DNA of 64,000 nt from Pycnococcus provasolii. Its lineage: Eukaryota; Chlorophyta; Pseudoscourfieldiophyceae; Pseudoscourfieldiales. The position numbers were made by a program, and so were the translations under genes. Shown here piece after piece: positions 11,213 to 20,626 of this stretch. The notes beneath the pieces were generated by a model, which was not told the origin of the DNA, searched no databases, and worked only from the letters and a program-made list of their open reading frames with translations. Numbering within the stretch: position 1 is the stretch's first letter; each line of letters opens with the position of its first letter. The stretch is from contig CP150557.1 of assembly GCA_049487715.1 (NCBI GenBank), positions 682,001 to 746,000 of the forward strand, given 5' to 3'.

Positions 11213-11587
11213 ATGGCGCCGGCGAAGGGCAAGGCCAAGGCCTCATCAAAGAAGGTCATGCCGCCGCCGGCGGAGCCCGGCACCGGAGCCGGCGGGATAA
11301 AGCTTAAGCTTAACATTCGGCAAAGCGCTCGGAGGGTTAGGGGCGCCGCTACGGAGGCCACGGAAGCTACGGAAGACATGGCCACTCTCGGACGCGCCGA
11401 GAGTGACGACGGCGGCACGGAGAATCCGGAGGCACCGCCGGAACTAACAAAGCATGGTGCCAAGAACCTCGGACTATCATCCTCGGAAGAGGATTCGTCG
11501 GGGGATGACGAGGAGGATGACGACGACGACGGCGGCGACGGCTTCGACGAGGAGGATGACGACGACGACGGCTTCGTCGAGGAGGAG

Positions 11588-11619
<32 letters not shown>

Positions 11620-12378
11620 TGTTCCGCCGCGGCGCAAGAAGCCGAAGCTTCAAGCTCGGCCCGCCATTACGAAGGCGAGTGCTAAGGAGGTAGTGTTTTT
11701 GTTTTTGCCTTTTTTCTTTTGCTTTGTTTTTTTTTGCTTTGCACACACCCGCTTTGCCTGACACACACCCGCGTATGCCTGACACACACACGCGTATGCC
11801 TGGCACACACGCGCGTATGCATGGCACACATGTCACACTTTACACTAACACCCTCTTTACCTTTGCCTTGCACACCCAAAACAAAAAAAGGTGAGTGTTT
11901 GGGTGGCGCTTTTTGCCACCCTTGCCACGTATGTTACCACCCGCTTTGCCTGACACACACACGCGTATGCCTGACACACACGCGCGTATGCCTAACACAC
12001 ACGCTTTGCTTGACACGCACGCGTATTGTGCCTGATACACACACGTGCGTTTGCCTGACACACCCCACGCGTTGCCTGACACACCCCACGCGTTGCCTGA
12101 CACACCCCACGCATTGCCTGACACACCCCACGCGTTGCCTGACACACACGCTTTTCTAGTCGCAACATTTTTTAGAAGACTTGAACACTCGACTGGAAAC
12201 ACTCGAAAAGCAGTTTCTTGTCTTGGACCAGGGACAACGCGTCCTGCAGGGGCAAGTAAATTCTGTCATGGGATTTGCGTTGGGCGCGGGCGCGGGTGCG
12301 GGCTTAGGCGCCGCCGCCGCCGCTCCAGCCACTCCGCTCCACCAGCACCACCAGCACCAGCACCAGCACCTAATATAA
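11213..12378 (+). CDS. Acidic nuclear-type protein, multi-exon; structure partly unresolved
   Basis: Exon 1 is 11213-11689 (start MAPAKGKAKA). It encodes a Lys/Pro-rich head, then long Asp/Glu runs, then a basic patch (PPRRKKPKL), and ends at a GTAGTG donor. A clear terminal exon starts at 12176 after a TTTTTTAG acceptor. It encodes a short coiled coil (NTRLETLEKQ) and a Gly/Ala/His-rich tail, with its stop codon inside the 103-bp repeat. Exon 1 ends in phase 0, but the terminal exon needs one carried base, so at least one small exon in 11690-12175 is unplaced. A strong GTGAGT donor at about 11891 supports that. The ~480 bases between are full of GCCTGACACAC repeats. The gene may belong to the same element family as the relic at 490-1423. 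Confidence 0.5.
11754..12155 (+). repeat. GCCTGACACAC minisatellite, intronic
   Basis: More than ten copies of a GCCTGACACAC-type core with CGCGTAT spacers, ending in four near-perfect 21-bp tandem units at 12053-12136 (unit GCCTGACACACCCCACGCGTT) plus a partial fifth. It lies between the exons of the acidic-protein gene. Related cores occur in the non-coding parts of the KDZ-like relic (about 420, 750-780 and 1264). Confidence 0.8.
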
Positions 12379-12473
12379 GCCGTGCCATGTATGTTCAAGG
12401 AAAAACACTGGATGTTCGCGACAAACACCCGTATGTGCCTTCCCCGAGTTAGTGACGTTTGCACAACGCCCTC
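12371..12473 (+). repeat. 103-bp dispersed repeat, copy 2
   Basis: Identical to 1321-1423 over all 103 bases. Here it begins six bases before the end of the acidic protein's coding sequence, so it supplies the last codon bases and the stop codon and continues as 3' UTR. Confidence 0.9.
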
Positions 12474-12664
12474 CGTGGAGGGAGATTTAGTTGGATCCCC
12501 TAGTCCTTGTCACCCCCTTTTTTTTCCCTTCCCCGGGACCCGGACCTTTTCCCTTAAGGACTGTAACTGCCATTCCAACCGTTCACCTTACGCCTTAAGC
12601 CAACTTTGCCGTCACACCGATCGGTGCTTTTGACCGGCCTTTTGACTTAAGGTTATCCACACTT

Positions 12665-13344
12665 ACCAAGCAGAAGTTTGGCTGTTTGTTTTTATTCTTT
12701 TTGTTCTTCTGCAATTTCGCGTTCGGTTTCATCGCCTTGTTTTTCGGGTTGTTCCAGCAGTTTTCCTCTTTGTGCATGACCCACGCCTTGCAGTGCTTGC
12801 AGTGGATCTTTCGCTTAGGCCTGGGTTGTCCGCGGTCGCCTTTCTCCGTCCGCTGCTTTTCGTCAGGTCCGGCTTGGTGCACTTGCGGTCGCTGTGCTGC
12901 CTGGCGTTCCTTCTGAGCGTTGTATGACGACTGACGCCGCATATAATGCTTGACAATCTGGTCCTTGAACACTCGGTAAAGAAATTCCCTGTCACTGCGG
13001 CTGTAGAGAAGGTTCCAGTTGTCCGGAGTGAAGTTTGCACTGTCCGGGTGCTTTACCCAAATGTCAAGTTCCGTTAGCTGTGCTCCAGCAGTTGCTGATA
13101 AAAGATAGCGTTCCCAACGTCGATAGGCAGTGCTCTCGCCTCCGTACTTGTCAGTAGAATGCTTGTCGGATGGTTCATGAGCCTTGTGGTCAGTGCCCTT
13201 AAGCTCCTGCAGGATATGGTTCGTCATGCTCGTTTGTAGCTTCATGCTTTCTCCTGCAGTCATGTCGTCGGTGACTCGAGTACAGTCGAGAGGCCATACA
13301 AAGCCAAAGGCGTCCTCTTGCCCAGCCATGTAGGCTGCGGCCAT
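12665..13344 (-). mobile_element. Retrotransposon Gag-like exon with zinc knuckle
   Basis: Minus-strand open frame from the ATG at 13344. It is polar and lysine-rich, with the knuckle CKHCKAWVMHKEENCW (CX2C-X5-H-X4-C followed by W). That motif and its place before a basic tail are typical of copia-type Gag proteins. The frame reaches a strong GTAAGTG donor directly after QPNFCL (about 12664), so it may be a host-captured, spliced gene rather than a simple retroelement. The raw frame continues to 12595. No protease, integrase or reverse transcriptase ORF, and no clear LTR pair, is visible nearby. A CRE-like TGACGTCA (13344-13351) abuts the start codon. Confidence 0.5.
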
Positions 13345-13569
13345 GACGTCAGCTGCTCTCTCTCCTAAGAGTTAGGTAGTTCCTAACACAACGTTGTGTG
13401 GCGGGCTGCGCAGTAGCCCAACTCACTTCACCTTAAGGCCGCCAGGCTTAAGGGAAGGTAAGGATAAGTAGAGAATAGTTACAGGATAGGAAAAATATAA
13501 AAGCCTTATCCTGTTCCCCTCTAGGGGTTATCTGTTCCCAGGGGAGCGTATTAGGGGTTATCCCCACAT
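13345..13569. promoter_or_regulatory. Divergent promoter with TATA box
   Basis: Short spacer between the Gag-like exon and the plus-strand acidic ORF. It holds ATATAAAAG at 13495-13503, suitably placed for the plus-strand gene, a perfect 14-bp palindrome ACACAACGTTGTGT near 13387, and two CTTAAG sites. Confidence 0.4.
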
Positions 13570-13920
13570 GTGGAAGCTGATGAGACGACGGAGGCGGCAC
13601 CAATCTTGCAGCCTCGACCGCCGAACAAACCTCGTGTTGTTTCATCGCGGCCGCCGCAGGATCCACCGCCGGCATTATTATTTAGCCTTCCCATTCCCAC
13701 TGCAGTCGACTTGCCGGACGAGCCGAGTTCGCCGCACGCGCCTGTTCTTGACTCGTTCACGTTTGAATTAGCAGGGAGTCCAAAATTCAAGATGGAGGAT
13801 GCCAAGGACTACACAACGGGCACCGGCGATTTGTTGGACAACGAGGTTCCGCAGGCGGACGACAACTTTCTTGACGACTGGGATTCGGACGACGAGCAAC
13901 GACCCACGCGTATCTTTTGA
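13570..13920 (+). CDS. Small acidic protein, start unresolved
   Basis: A 116-codon open frame, Pro-rich then acidic, ending LDDWDSDDEQRPTRIF. It opens with GTG at 13570. The only nearby ATG (13568) is in another frame that gives an arginine-rich 67-mer, and the first in-frame ATG is at 13792. A TATA-like box sits about 70 bases upstream. Either an upstream exon is missed, a non-AUG start is used, or this is a decayed fragment of the neighbouring mobile-element debris. No family recognised. Confidence 0.4.
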   Translation: MEADETTEAAPILQPRPPNKPRVVSSRPPQDPPPALLFSLPIPTAVDLPDEPSSPHAPVLDSFTFELAGSPKFKMEDAKDYTTGTGDLLDNEVPQADDNFLDDWDSDDEQRPTRIF

Positions 13921-13984
13921 ATCAACAAGGCGGTGTCGTCGCGTTGCCTGCATTCCTTTGCACGTGTCGGGTGATCTGCTTAGT

Positions 13985-15109
13985 CTACAACGATGAGCTA
14001 TGCCTCGTTACAATGGAGTGGACGTCATACAACCTGGTCGCGTGGTCCTGTTCAAAATACCACGCGCACCGTGATTCCGCCGTGATCATGTGCCATCTCT
14101 CCTCGCGCATTTCGTTGTCCGCGGCGACGCGGATGAGCGACGTTGGATCACACAGGTCTAAAGTACACATATCCGACATAGAAAAGTCCGTTTGGAGTAC
14201 CACGACGTCGTTGCTGCGGCCAGAAATAGTTAGACGCCAGAAGAACGGCTTGTGGACGTTGCTGTCATGCCTCGCGGTGGCATGTCCGAAACCAAACCAC
14301 GTGTTCGGCGAATACATATACCCTGGAGTGCCTCCACGCGCATGCCATTCGCGTCGAGGTACCCACACCGAGCCAAATCCCCCATCTCTCGTTCTCTCAG
14401 ATATGACGGCTGTTCGGCGGTGACACACGGCATGACTCGACGACGAAATGACGCACGACGTCATGAGCCACAGATCTTGCAAGTCCAAGAACGCGAGGTG
14501 CGACGCGTTTGCGAGCGGGATGATGTTTTTCCCAGCGATGTGAAGCTTGTACGTCTTGCTCAGTTCGCCGTCCATCAGCGTCAAGCCGTACAAGAAGTTG
14601 CTCATGACCCAGACTCGACCTTGAAATGTGAATGCGCGCGGATCTTCGCCTTGGTGCGTTCGGCTTACTGTGGTGACTGTGGCGTCGTCGCTGTCCAAGA
14701 TAAGCTTGGCCCGCGTGAGGCCTTGCTTGTCGTAGTGCGTACGATAGAAGCACGCATTTTCGTCCGGCATCGTCGTGCAGCTCAGGAAGACTGCAGAAGG
14801 AGGCAGAATCACCTCCTTTGACGCTCCCACGTTCCTCGGCGCTTTCTCGAGAGAGTGGCAGGGATGCATCATTCCCTTGTAGCCCTCTCGCGCTCTCCCG
14901 GTGAGTTGGTCTCGCAGTGGCTTCGCGCGTTTTACCCACACCGGTGTTTTGCGTCTGAGAGCCGCCACCTTTTGCGCGATTGTGATGTGCGCGAGTGAGC
15001 AACGTGAGCAAGTGATCATGAGAGCAAGCACGATTAAGAGAAGGACTTTTTTGTGCAACACGAAGTGGTGACAGTCCCTAAGAGGTGACGTATTATGCAG
15101 AGTAGGCAT
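13985..15109 (-). CDS. Type II membrane protein with GH43/GH130-like beta-propeller signature
   Basis: 374 residues. An N-terminal signal anchor (KVLLLIVLALMITC) predicts a Golgi or secreted type II protein. The lumenal part has EDPRAFTFQGRVWVMSN, KNIIPLANASHLAF and, near the C-terminus, RGGTPGYMYSPNTWFGFGH. These spaced motifs resemble five-bladed beta-propeller proteins related to glycoside hydrolase/phosphorylase families GH43 and GH130, suggesting a role in glycan processing. The exact enzyme is not determined. Converges on the acidic ORF with only ~65 bases between stop codons. Confidence 0.55.
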   Translation of the reverse strand: MPTLHNTSPLRDCHHFVLHKKVLLLIVLALMITCSRCSLAHITIAQKVAALRRKTPVWVKRAKPLRDQLTGRAREGYKGMMHPCHSLEKAPRNVGASKEVILPPSAVFLSCTTMPDENACFYRTHYDKQGLTRAKLILDSDDATVTTVSRTHQGEDPRAFTFQGRVWVMSNFLYGLTLMDGELSKTYKLHIAGKNIIPLANASHLAFLDLQDLWLMTSCVISSSSHAVCHRRTAVISERTRDGGFGSVWVPRREWHARGGTPGYMYSPNTWFGFGHATARHDSNVHKPFFWRLTISGRSNDVVVLQTDFSMSDMCTLDLCDPTSLIRVAADNEMREERWHMITAESRCAWYFEQDHATRLYDVHSIVTRHSSSL

Positions 15110-16088
15110 CCGTTACGTTCTGGACAGAGATGAATCGCGGCCGGCGTTCCCTCGAGGCCCCAACGGGCGGGCCCCTATGAGTAGGACTTGCAAGAAACAC
15201 ACTCTACCCGTGCAGTACAGTACAGTACAGTACACACCCTTAAAGGTAGTCTATCTCGACAAGATTCATAATCTTCGCGTGAACATGCGGGTAACATAAC
15301 TTACCTTACCACATCATACCTACACACCACAAATCACACAAATCACACCACACAGGTTTGTAAACTCACAAAGTGACAAGGGGAGGGCGAACCCAAACCC
15401 AAACCCAAACCCAAACCCAAACCCAAACCCTAACCCTAACCCTAGCCCTAACCCTAACCCTCCTCCGAGGCTCCTCCGTCCTCCGAGCCTCTTGAAATGA
15501 AAATGTTAACAACAACAACCCACCCATTACGGCCACGGTGAATGGTTAATGGTTACGTCCCCCTCATTGACGCCTGATATAAGAACTACCCCCCGGTAGG
15601 GTAGTTATCAGCAGAGACGACGTTCCTTCCCCTCTCCCATGATGCCATGAGGGATGGCCTCATTGGGCTGATTTGATGAGGAAATTCCGCCTTGCATCAT
15701 GGCCCACCATGGGCCTTGCATCATTCATGCATCTCTGCCTTAAAAGGCCTTGCCACTTGCCACTTGACTTGACGACGAAAGAGAGCCCCTCCCATTTTTC
15801 CGGAACGACACGACACGAAACGACTTGCAACTTGCAACCTGCTCCTGTCGTAGTTAGTGCGTGCGGCCGTGTCATTCGTTCGTACCTTTATCATTTCAAC
15901 GTCAACATCTCTCGAGGCCGTCTCCTCCATACCTTGACACGCATTATATTCGCTTTAGCTTCCACTGGTTTCGGCTGATACAAGTGCTGGTTCTTTCATT
16001 CTTTCAGTTCACGCGAGCTTTTGAAATAGTTGCTCTATTTTAAAGAATTTTAAGCTTGTTCTTGCTTGCTTCAAATAGCTAGCCTGCC
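15110..16088. promoter_or_regulatory. Divergent promoter region with telomere-type tract
   Basis: Lies between two divergent start codons. It has a TACAG microsatellite near 15208-15234, a telomere-type tract at 15391-15460, and GAGGCTCCTCCGTC-like short repeats just after it. No gene seen. Confidence 0.5.
15391..15460. repeat. Interstitial telomere-type tract (AACCCA then CCCTAA)
   Basis: Roughly six AAACCC units followed by five CCCTAA-type units, one altered to CCCTAG. It is far from any chromosome end visible here and sits between divergent genes. Confidence 0.9.
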
Positions 16089-17408
16089 ATGAACCGGTAC
16101 GCATTCGAGAGGTCCGCACTGCTAGGAGGCGTTTCGCCGGATCACGCGGGTCTATCCGGACGCATACACGCCGCGTGGATGCGGGACTTGAGAGGCGCGC
16201 CATCGCCAACCGCCTCGGTGGACTTTGGTCTCGCATCAAGTAAGAAAACGAAGGTCAAGACGGCGCCCAAACGAGCGCCGCTCACGCCGTCCGCATCCTC
16301 GCCGTCCGTCATGGCAAAGCCTGCGTGGAACGCGACGCCGAAGAAAAAGGAGGAGAAGGCGTGGAAGCCTCTGCCGGGAGACGAGACGTGGAGGGACGAG
16401 CTGCGAGCTTCTCTGGGAGAGCACGAGGCGGCAGTTCTAGCGGCAAGGCTCGCAACGCCAACGTCGACGCAGAAAACCCGAAGGATAACACCAACGTCAA
16501 CCGCCAAGGCGCCGAGGTACGACGCATACGCGAGAGGGAGCAGCGTGACATCCGCGGGTACGCCTGCCGCCGTGGGACGGCCCGTGCCAGCGCAGTCAGC
16601 CAGCCCCGCACCGGCAGCGGCATTCGCGAAGACGTACGCGAGCGCCGCGCGCTCGGGAGCGCTCGGGGAGGGAAGCGACGCCGCGGTGGGACGCTCGAAA
16701 AGCTTCCGCAAGGACGAGCGCTCAAATGCTGGACTGCAGCACGTCAGGCGAAGCCGTGGGGAAAAGGATGCATCCGTGCGCCGCGCCATAGACGCGGCTG
16801 TCGTGACGCAGGCTGGTAAGCTAGGCAGTAAGCCAATCACGCGCCCGAGCGAGGGACCACCAACCAACCGCGGAACGCCGCTGAGGCAGCCGAGCACAAC
16901 GGCGTCAAGCCTCAGGCGCGAGGCGAGCGACCTGGCAGCAAGTGCAAGGCTCAGTCCCAAGCCAAGCGCGAGCTTCGTGTCGACACCTGGGACTGGACGG
17001 GATCGGCCACCACGTCCCAGCTCCGCGCAGGGACGCCTCATGAGCCCGTACGTCATGCGCCGGCGCGATGCCGAGGAGATGGCGGCGGCTGAGGCGGCTG
17101 GTGCCGAAAGCCCATCGCCCGCTCCAAAAATGCGCGGTCGACTAGCAAGCAGTACGCCGACATCCTCCGTGCGCCGTGTGAGACCAGCAAGCTCGAACTC
17201 ATCGCCCTCGCACGTCGCATCGCCAAAGGTTATGGTGGGAGGGTCATCTCCCGCATCCCCAGCAATCGTCGGCGCGCGCGTCGCTCGCGAGCTTGAGCAC
17301 CTCAGCAAATTTGTCATGGTGGAGATTTCGGCGCTACGCAATGCGGTGGAGGATGTGAGCATTCGCCTTGGTAAGCTCGAGGCGGCAAGGTCCAGCCAGC
17401 GCAGCTAA
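16089..17408 (+). CDS. Ser/Ala/Pro-rich basic protein with C-terminal coil, unknown
   Basis: 439 residues. An ordered-looking N-terminal ~35 residues (YAFERSALLGGVSPDHAGLSG) is followed by more than 300 residues of Ser/Pro/Ala/Arg-rich low complexity. The end is a short amphipathic helix (ISALRNAVEDVSIRLGKLEAA). This pattern suits a scaffold or microtubule-associated protein, but I recognise no domain. The antisense frame is also open over its length because of GC-rich codon use and is not considered real. Ends 159 bases before the convergent LMBD2-like gene. Confidence 0.65.
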   Translation: MNRYAFERSALLGGVSPDHAGLSGRIHAAWMRDLRGAPSPTASVDFGLASSKKTKVKTAPKRAPLTPSASSPSVMAKPAWNATPKKKEEKAWKPLPGDETWRDELRASLGEHEAAVLAARLATPTSTQKTRRITPTSTAKAPRYDAYARGSSVTSAGTPAAVGRPVPAQSASPAPAAAFAKTYASAARSGALGEGSDAAVGRSKSFRKDERSNAGLQHVRRSRGEKDASVRRAIDAAVVTQAGKLGSKPITRPSEGPPTNRGTPLRQPSTTASSLRREASDLAASARLSPKPSASFVSTPGTGRDRPPRPSSAQGRLMSPYVMRRRDAEEMAAAEAAGAESPSPAPKMRGRLASSTPTSSVRRVRPASSNSSPSHVASPKVMVGGSSPASPAIVGARVARELEHLSKFVMVEISALRNAVEDVSIRLGKLEAARSSQRS

Positions 17409-17566
17409 GGAAGTTGGTTGGTTGGTTGCACAGGGAGGTGCCAGTAAAAAACCATAAAGATATTCAACAGTCGTCAATTAAAAAGAAAAAGGAATGTCTA
17501 CCAACGTCGGAGAATGTCCATGCGTGTCGTGATTACAGGTTTGAATTTTTTGGGAGTTATGGCGGA

Positions 17567-19288
17567 CTACACACGCCCCGAGCGATCTGCACGTCGTCGC
17601 TCACGCTCACGACGGTACCGCGAATCGCGTGTTCGCAGAATAGGCTCAGACGACCACATACCATCGCCGCCCTCGATTTCCAGCTCATCGGCTCCTTCGA
17701 GATCACCTTGGCGGTCGGCGCTGGTGCGTTCTGACGCGCCGAGCAGCGCGGTCTCTTCACCCTCTCCGTCGTAATCATCGTCATCGGTAAAGTCCCAGAA
17801 CCTGAGCTTGATGCGCTTGTGCACGTTCAAGAAGACGGCGATGACGAAGACGAGCAAAAATGCTGGGAAGATGTTCTGAAACATGTCCGATCCCACGATA
17901 GGCATCTTCTCCATGCTTCTCATCTCGTGACGAAACACCGTCGGCTTATCAATGCGAAGCACGTTGAGAAAATTGTAGCAGAGCGGCGCTGAAAATCTGC
18001 ACATCAGGGCTGCGGTTAACAGCAGGCTGTACGCGTCGGTGTGGCCAGGAACAACGTGGTAGAAGGAGAATGAGGCGAGGTGGAAGAGCGTGAAGTTTGT
18101 GCAGTAGCAGATGTACGCGAGCGGGATGAGAACGAGCAGCTGCACCGCAGGTGCACCACCCCCGCTCTCCACGGCGCTGTGCACGAGCACGGAGAACACG
18201 CTCAGGTCCGGATCCCTTTTCGTGGCGATGGTTGCCTCGGCAAGCACGACACTCACGCTGAGCGCCGCAAGCAAGATTGCGGCAAAGCGCACCACGAGCG
18301 GGCGCACAATCTCGTTCATGACGTCGCGTCCTGTCGCCGAAGCTCGGCGATTCGCCGCCTTCCGCGCGGCGCTGCGCGCGCGACTGTACTGTGCTCGCGC
18401 TCGCTCGTACGATTGGCACGCGCGCCTGCAACGCCTCCTGAGCGCCGCCAACGACGCCTCGTCGTCCTGCTCGAGGTCCTCGTCGTCGAGTGCCGCGCTA
18501 TCCTCCTCCCTCGCCACGGGCCTTCGAGGCAGCATTTCCTCGACATCCTTCGCGATGCTCTCGAGGAGCGGCCTCGCGTCGTCGCGGCTTGACGTTCGTT
18601 CGTCGATAGCGCGCACGACGCACAGGCTTCTCCTCAGTTCGGTGACGGAGTCGTCGAGTGACTGCTGCAGGTGCCTGAGTCGTTTCGCGACATTTTTCTG
18701 GTGTCCACTGACGTCCGCGTCTCGCCACACGCTTCTTGGTACCTCAACGAGCCCGTACGCCATGAGAACGATACCAGCGAATAGTCCAAAGAAGTTGGAG
18801 AGTCCTATGCACAGTCCAGGCAGTGCGCCGACTGTAACTTTATTCATGAGGATCATGGCGACGAGTCCGACGACGCCTGCGACAGCCGTGATTCCGTAGA
18901 ACATTCCGTTCTCGCGCAGGCTGGTGATGGCTTTATTTTTTGCGGAGAAGTCTGCGCTGGAGATGTACCCTTGGTGGAATGGTATGGATAGGAAGCACAT
19001 GAATTGCGACGCCCAGTACGTCGTCGCCCACATTCCGGAGAGCCAGCTCGAGTCTGAGACTCCTTGGGAAAGCGCTGTGTAGATATCGAGAGGGAGTATG
19101 GCGACTAAGGTAACCGCGACGGTCCATGCGAGGACGATATGAATAAAGGTTAGGACGACAGCCAAGACGCCATCACTGGAAGGAATGAAAAGGAAGCGCG
19201 GAAACTTCAAATGCGTGAACAAGAGTATTGCGCTCATGAACAGCAGAGGGAATAGTAACAGAGGAAGCCATGTTGTCGTTGACGCCAT
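17567..19288 (-). CDS. LMBRD2: LMBR1 domain protein, LMBD2-like
   Basis: 573 residues with about nine hydrophobic segments in two groups separated by a ~200-residue hydrophilic, helical region. The motif YGLVEVPRSVWRDADV after the fifth helix matches the LMBD2 subgroup of the LMBR1-like family, whose members are multi-pass plasma-membrane or endosomal proteins linked in animals to receptor signalling. The central region is rich in Arg and Ala and includes an acidic patch (DDEDLEQDDEASL), probably coiled. The Arg/Asp-rich tail is cytosolic. Shares its upstream region, which carries a TTAGGG tract, with the DUF3172 gene. Confidence 0.8.
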   Translation of the reverse strand: MASTTTWLPLLLFPLLFMSAILLFTHLKFPRFLFIPSSDGVLAVVLTFIHIVLAWTVAVTLVAILPLDIYTALSQGVSDSSWLSGMWATTYWASQFMCFLSIPFHQGYISSADFSAKNKAITSLRENGMFYGITAVAGVVGLVAMILMNKVTVGALPGLCIGLSNFFGLFAGIVLMAYGLVEVPRSVWRDADVSGHQKNVAKRLRHLQQSLDDSVTELRRSLCVVRAIDERTSSRDDARPLLESIAKDVEEMLPRRPVAREEDSAALDDEDLEQDDEASLAALRRRCRRACQSYERARAQYSRARSAARKAANRRASATGRDVMNEIVRPLVVRFAAILLAALSVSVVLAEATIATKRDPDLSVFSVLVHSAVESGGGAPAVQLLVLIPLAYICYCTNFTLFHLASFSFYHVVPGHTDAYSLLLTAALMCRFSAPLCYNFLNVLRIDKPTVFRHEMRSMEKMPIVGSDMFQNIFPAFLLVFVIAVFLNVHKRIKLRFWDFTDDDDYDGEGEETALLGASERTSADRQGDLEGADELEIEGGDGMWSSEPILRTRDSRYRRERERRRADRSGRV

Positions 19289-19732
19289 GGGTCTCCTGGC
19301 ACCAGGTGGAGGAGAATGAACGTCGAAGGTGCTTGCTTAAAAAAAGCTTGAAGGTTGCTGCTGCCACCTCAGTCAGTGAGAGGATTCGGAGGAGAGAAAT
19401 AAATGGCGAGAGGAGAGGACTCGGGACTCGTCCTTCAGGCTGTCAGAGGGGGTCCCGAGAGAAATTCGAATGCGTGGGATGCAGAAGGGGTACGATAAGG
19501 AGGGGTTACAGTTAGGGGTTTCAGTTACGATAGGGGTTTCAGTTAGGGGTTTCAGTTCAGTTAGGGTTAGGGTTAGGGTTAGGGTTAGGGTTAGGTTCTT
19601 CTTATCTGCTTGGGGGTGGGGGCGCTGCTGCTACGCGTTTTTGTCGCGGGAGGGGGGTGGTCTCACTCGTCGGACCACCTCGCCTCGCTCTGTTCGTTCA
19701 TTCTCTTTCCCTTCTTCTTCTGACATCTGAGT
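19289..19732. promoter_or_regulatory. Divergent promoter with GGGGTTT and TTAGGG repeats
   Basis: Three RGGGGTTTCAGTTA-type units at about 19512-19556 lead directly into TTAGGG repeats (19561-19595). The region separates the LMBD2-like gene (minus) from the DUF3172 gene (plus). Confidence 0.55.
19561..19595. repeat. Interstitial TTAGGG tract
   Basis: Five to six TTAGGG units on the plus strand, preceded by degenerate GGGGTTTCAGTTA units. Confidence 0.9.
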
Positions 19733-20626
19733 ATGGCGGCACCTCTTGCTCGTGCTCATGCTTGGGGTGGTTGTAGTAAGGTGATACGTGGTGGTGGTGG
19801 TGGTGGTGGTTCCAAGGGAAAAAGGGGTCGTGGGTGCTCTGCCGTATCCCGTCCCCCCGGGCCGCCCCCGCCACGACCAGGGGGTGGTGGGAATGGGAAT
19901 GGGAATGGGAACGATTCAACACCACAGGAGTCTTCGTGGGGTTCCAACTCTGCCGGCGCAGCCACGCAAAGAGACGTCTCGTGGGATGCCGCGACGCGCC
20001 AGCCGACGCCCGCGTATGCACCACCCAGAGAATTCGGCGCGCCGCCGCCGCCGCCGCCGCCGCGCAACGGACGAGGCGGCAACGACGGCGGAGGGGGAGG
20101 GGGATCCAACGGCGTGACGAACGCGCTCATCGCAGGCGCTTTCGCCGTCGGCATTGGAACGGGCGTCGTGTTCACAACCACCGCGAACTTCGAGCCGGAC
20201 AACCTAGCGAGCACGGAAATGATTGACCGCAAAACACCGAACAGTGAAGTGTGCATGGCGAACGGATACAGCTCCATGGTGTTCGACCAGAGGCTGTTCG
20301 TCTCGTTCAACCCATTCAACGTGTACGTCGCACAGCCGGAAATCAAACCCGGGTGCGTGCTGCGCCGGTCCAACTTTGCCGTGCTCGAGAGAGAGGGACT
20401 CGTGTCGAAGGACGAGGCGGCAAACTGCAAGCGAAACCTCAACACATTCGCGTACGTCGGCGACCTCAAGGGAAACTCGCCAGAGGTGAGCTGCGTGTAC
20501 CACAGCGAGGAGGCTGAGAATGCGTTCATGCAGGACCCGAAGAAAGCTGTGCTTGGTGACGGAACACGCGAACTCATCTCGAAAGGGAAGGAGGAAGATG
20601 GCTGGCGACCGCCAGCCGAACCATAA
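19733..20626 (+). CDS. DUF3172 family plastid protein
   Basis: 297 residues. The first ~130 are Gly/Pro/Asn low complexity with basic residues, acting as transit peptide and linker. A hydrophobic helix follows (NALIAGAFAVGIGTGVVF), then the conserved domain with FDQRLFVSFNPFNVYV, QPEIKPGCVLRRSN and VSCVYHSEEAENAF. This matches the cyanobacterial and plastid DUF3172 family of unknown function, probably thylakoid- or envelope-anchored. The family is a good marker of a photosynthetic lineage. The start codon lies ~140 bases after a TTAGGG tract. Confidence 0.85.
   Translation: MAAPLARAHAWGGCSKVIRGGGGGGGSKGKRGRGCSAVSRPPGPPPPRPGGGGNGNGNGNDSTPQESSWGSNSAGAATQRDVSWDAATRQPTPAYAPPREFGAPPPPPPPRNGRGGNDGGGGGGSNGVTNALIAGAFAVGIGTGVVFTTTANFEPDNLASTEMIDRKTPNSEVCMANGYSSMVFDQRLFVSFNPFNVYVAQPEIKPGCVLRRSNFAVLEREGLVSKDEAANCKRNLNTFAYVGDLKGNSPEVSCVYHSEEAENAFMQDPKKAVLGDGTRELISKGKEEDGWRPPAEP

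Noticed and set aside
11454-11836. Thr- or Val-rich ORFs over the Asp run
   Set aside because: Alternative-frame translations of the GAC/GAT repeat.
11754-12155. Possible CRISPR-like array
   Set aside because: Units are adjacent or separated by short variable CACGCG spacers, in an intron of a eukaryotic gene; no unique spacers of constant length.
16142-17362. 406-codon minus-strand ORF over the Ser/Ala-rich gene
   Set aside because: Opposite frame open only because of GC-rich codons; no start context or motif preferred over the plus strand, although certainty is limited.
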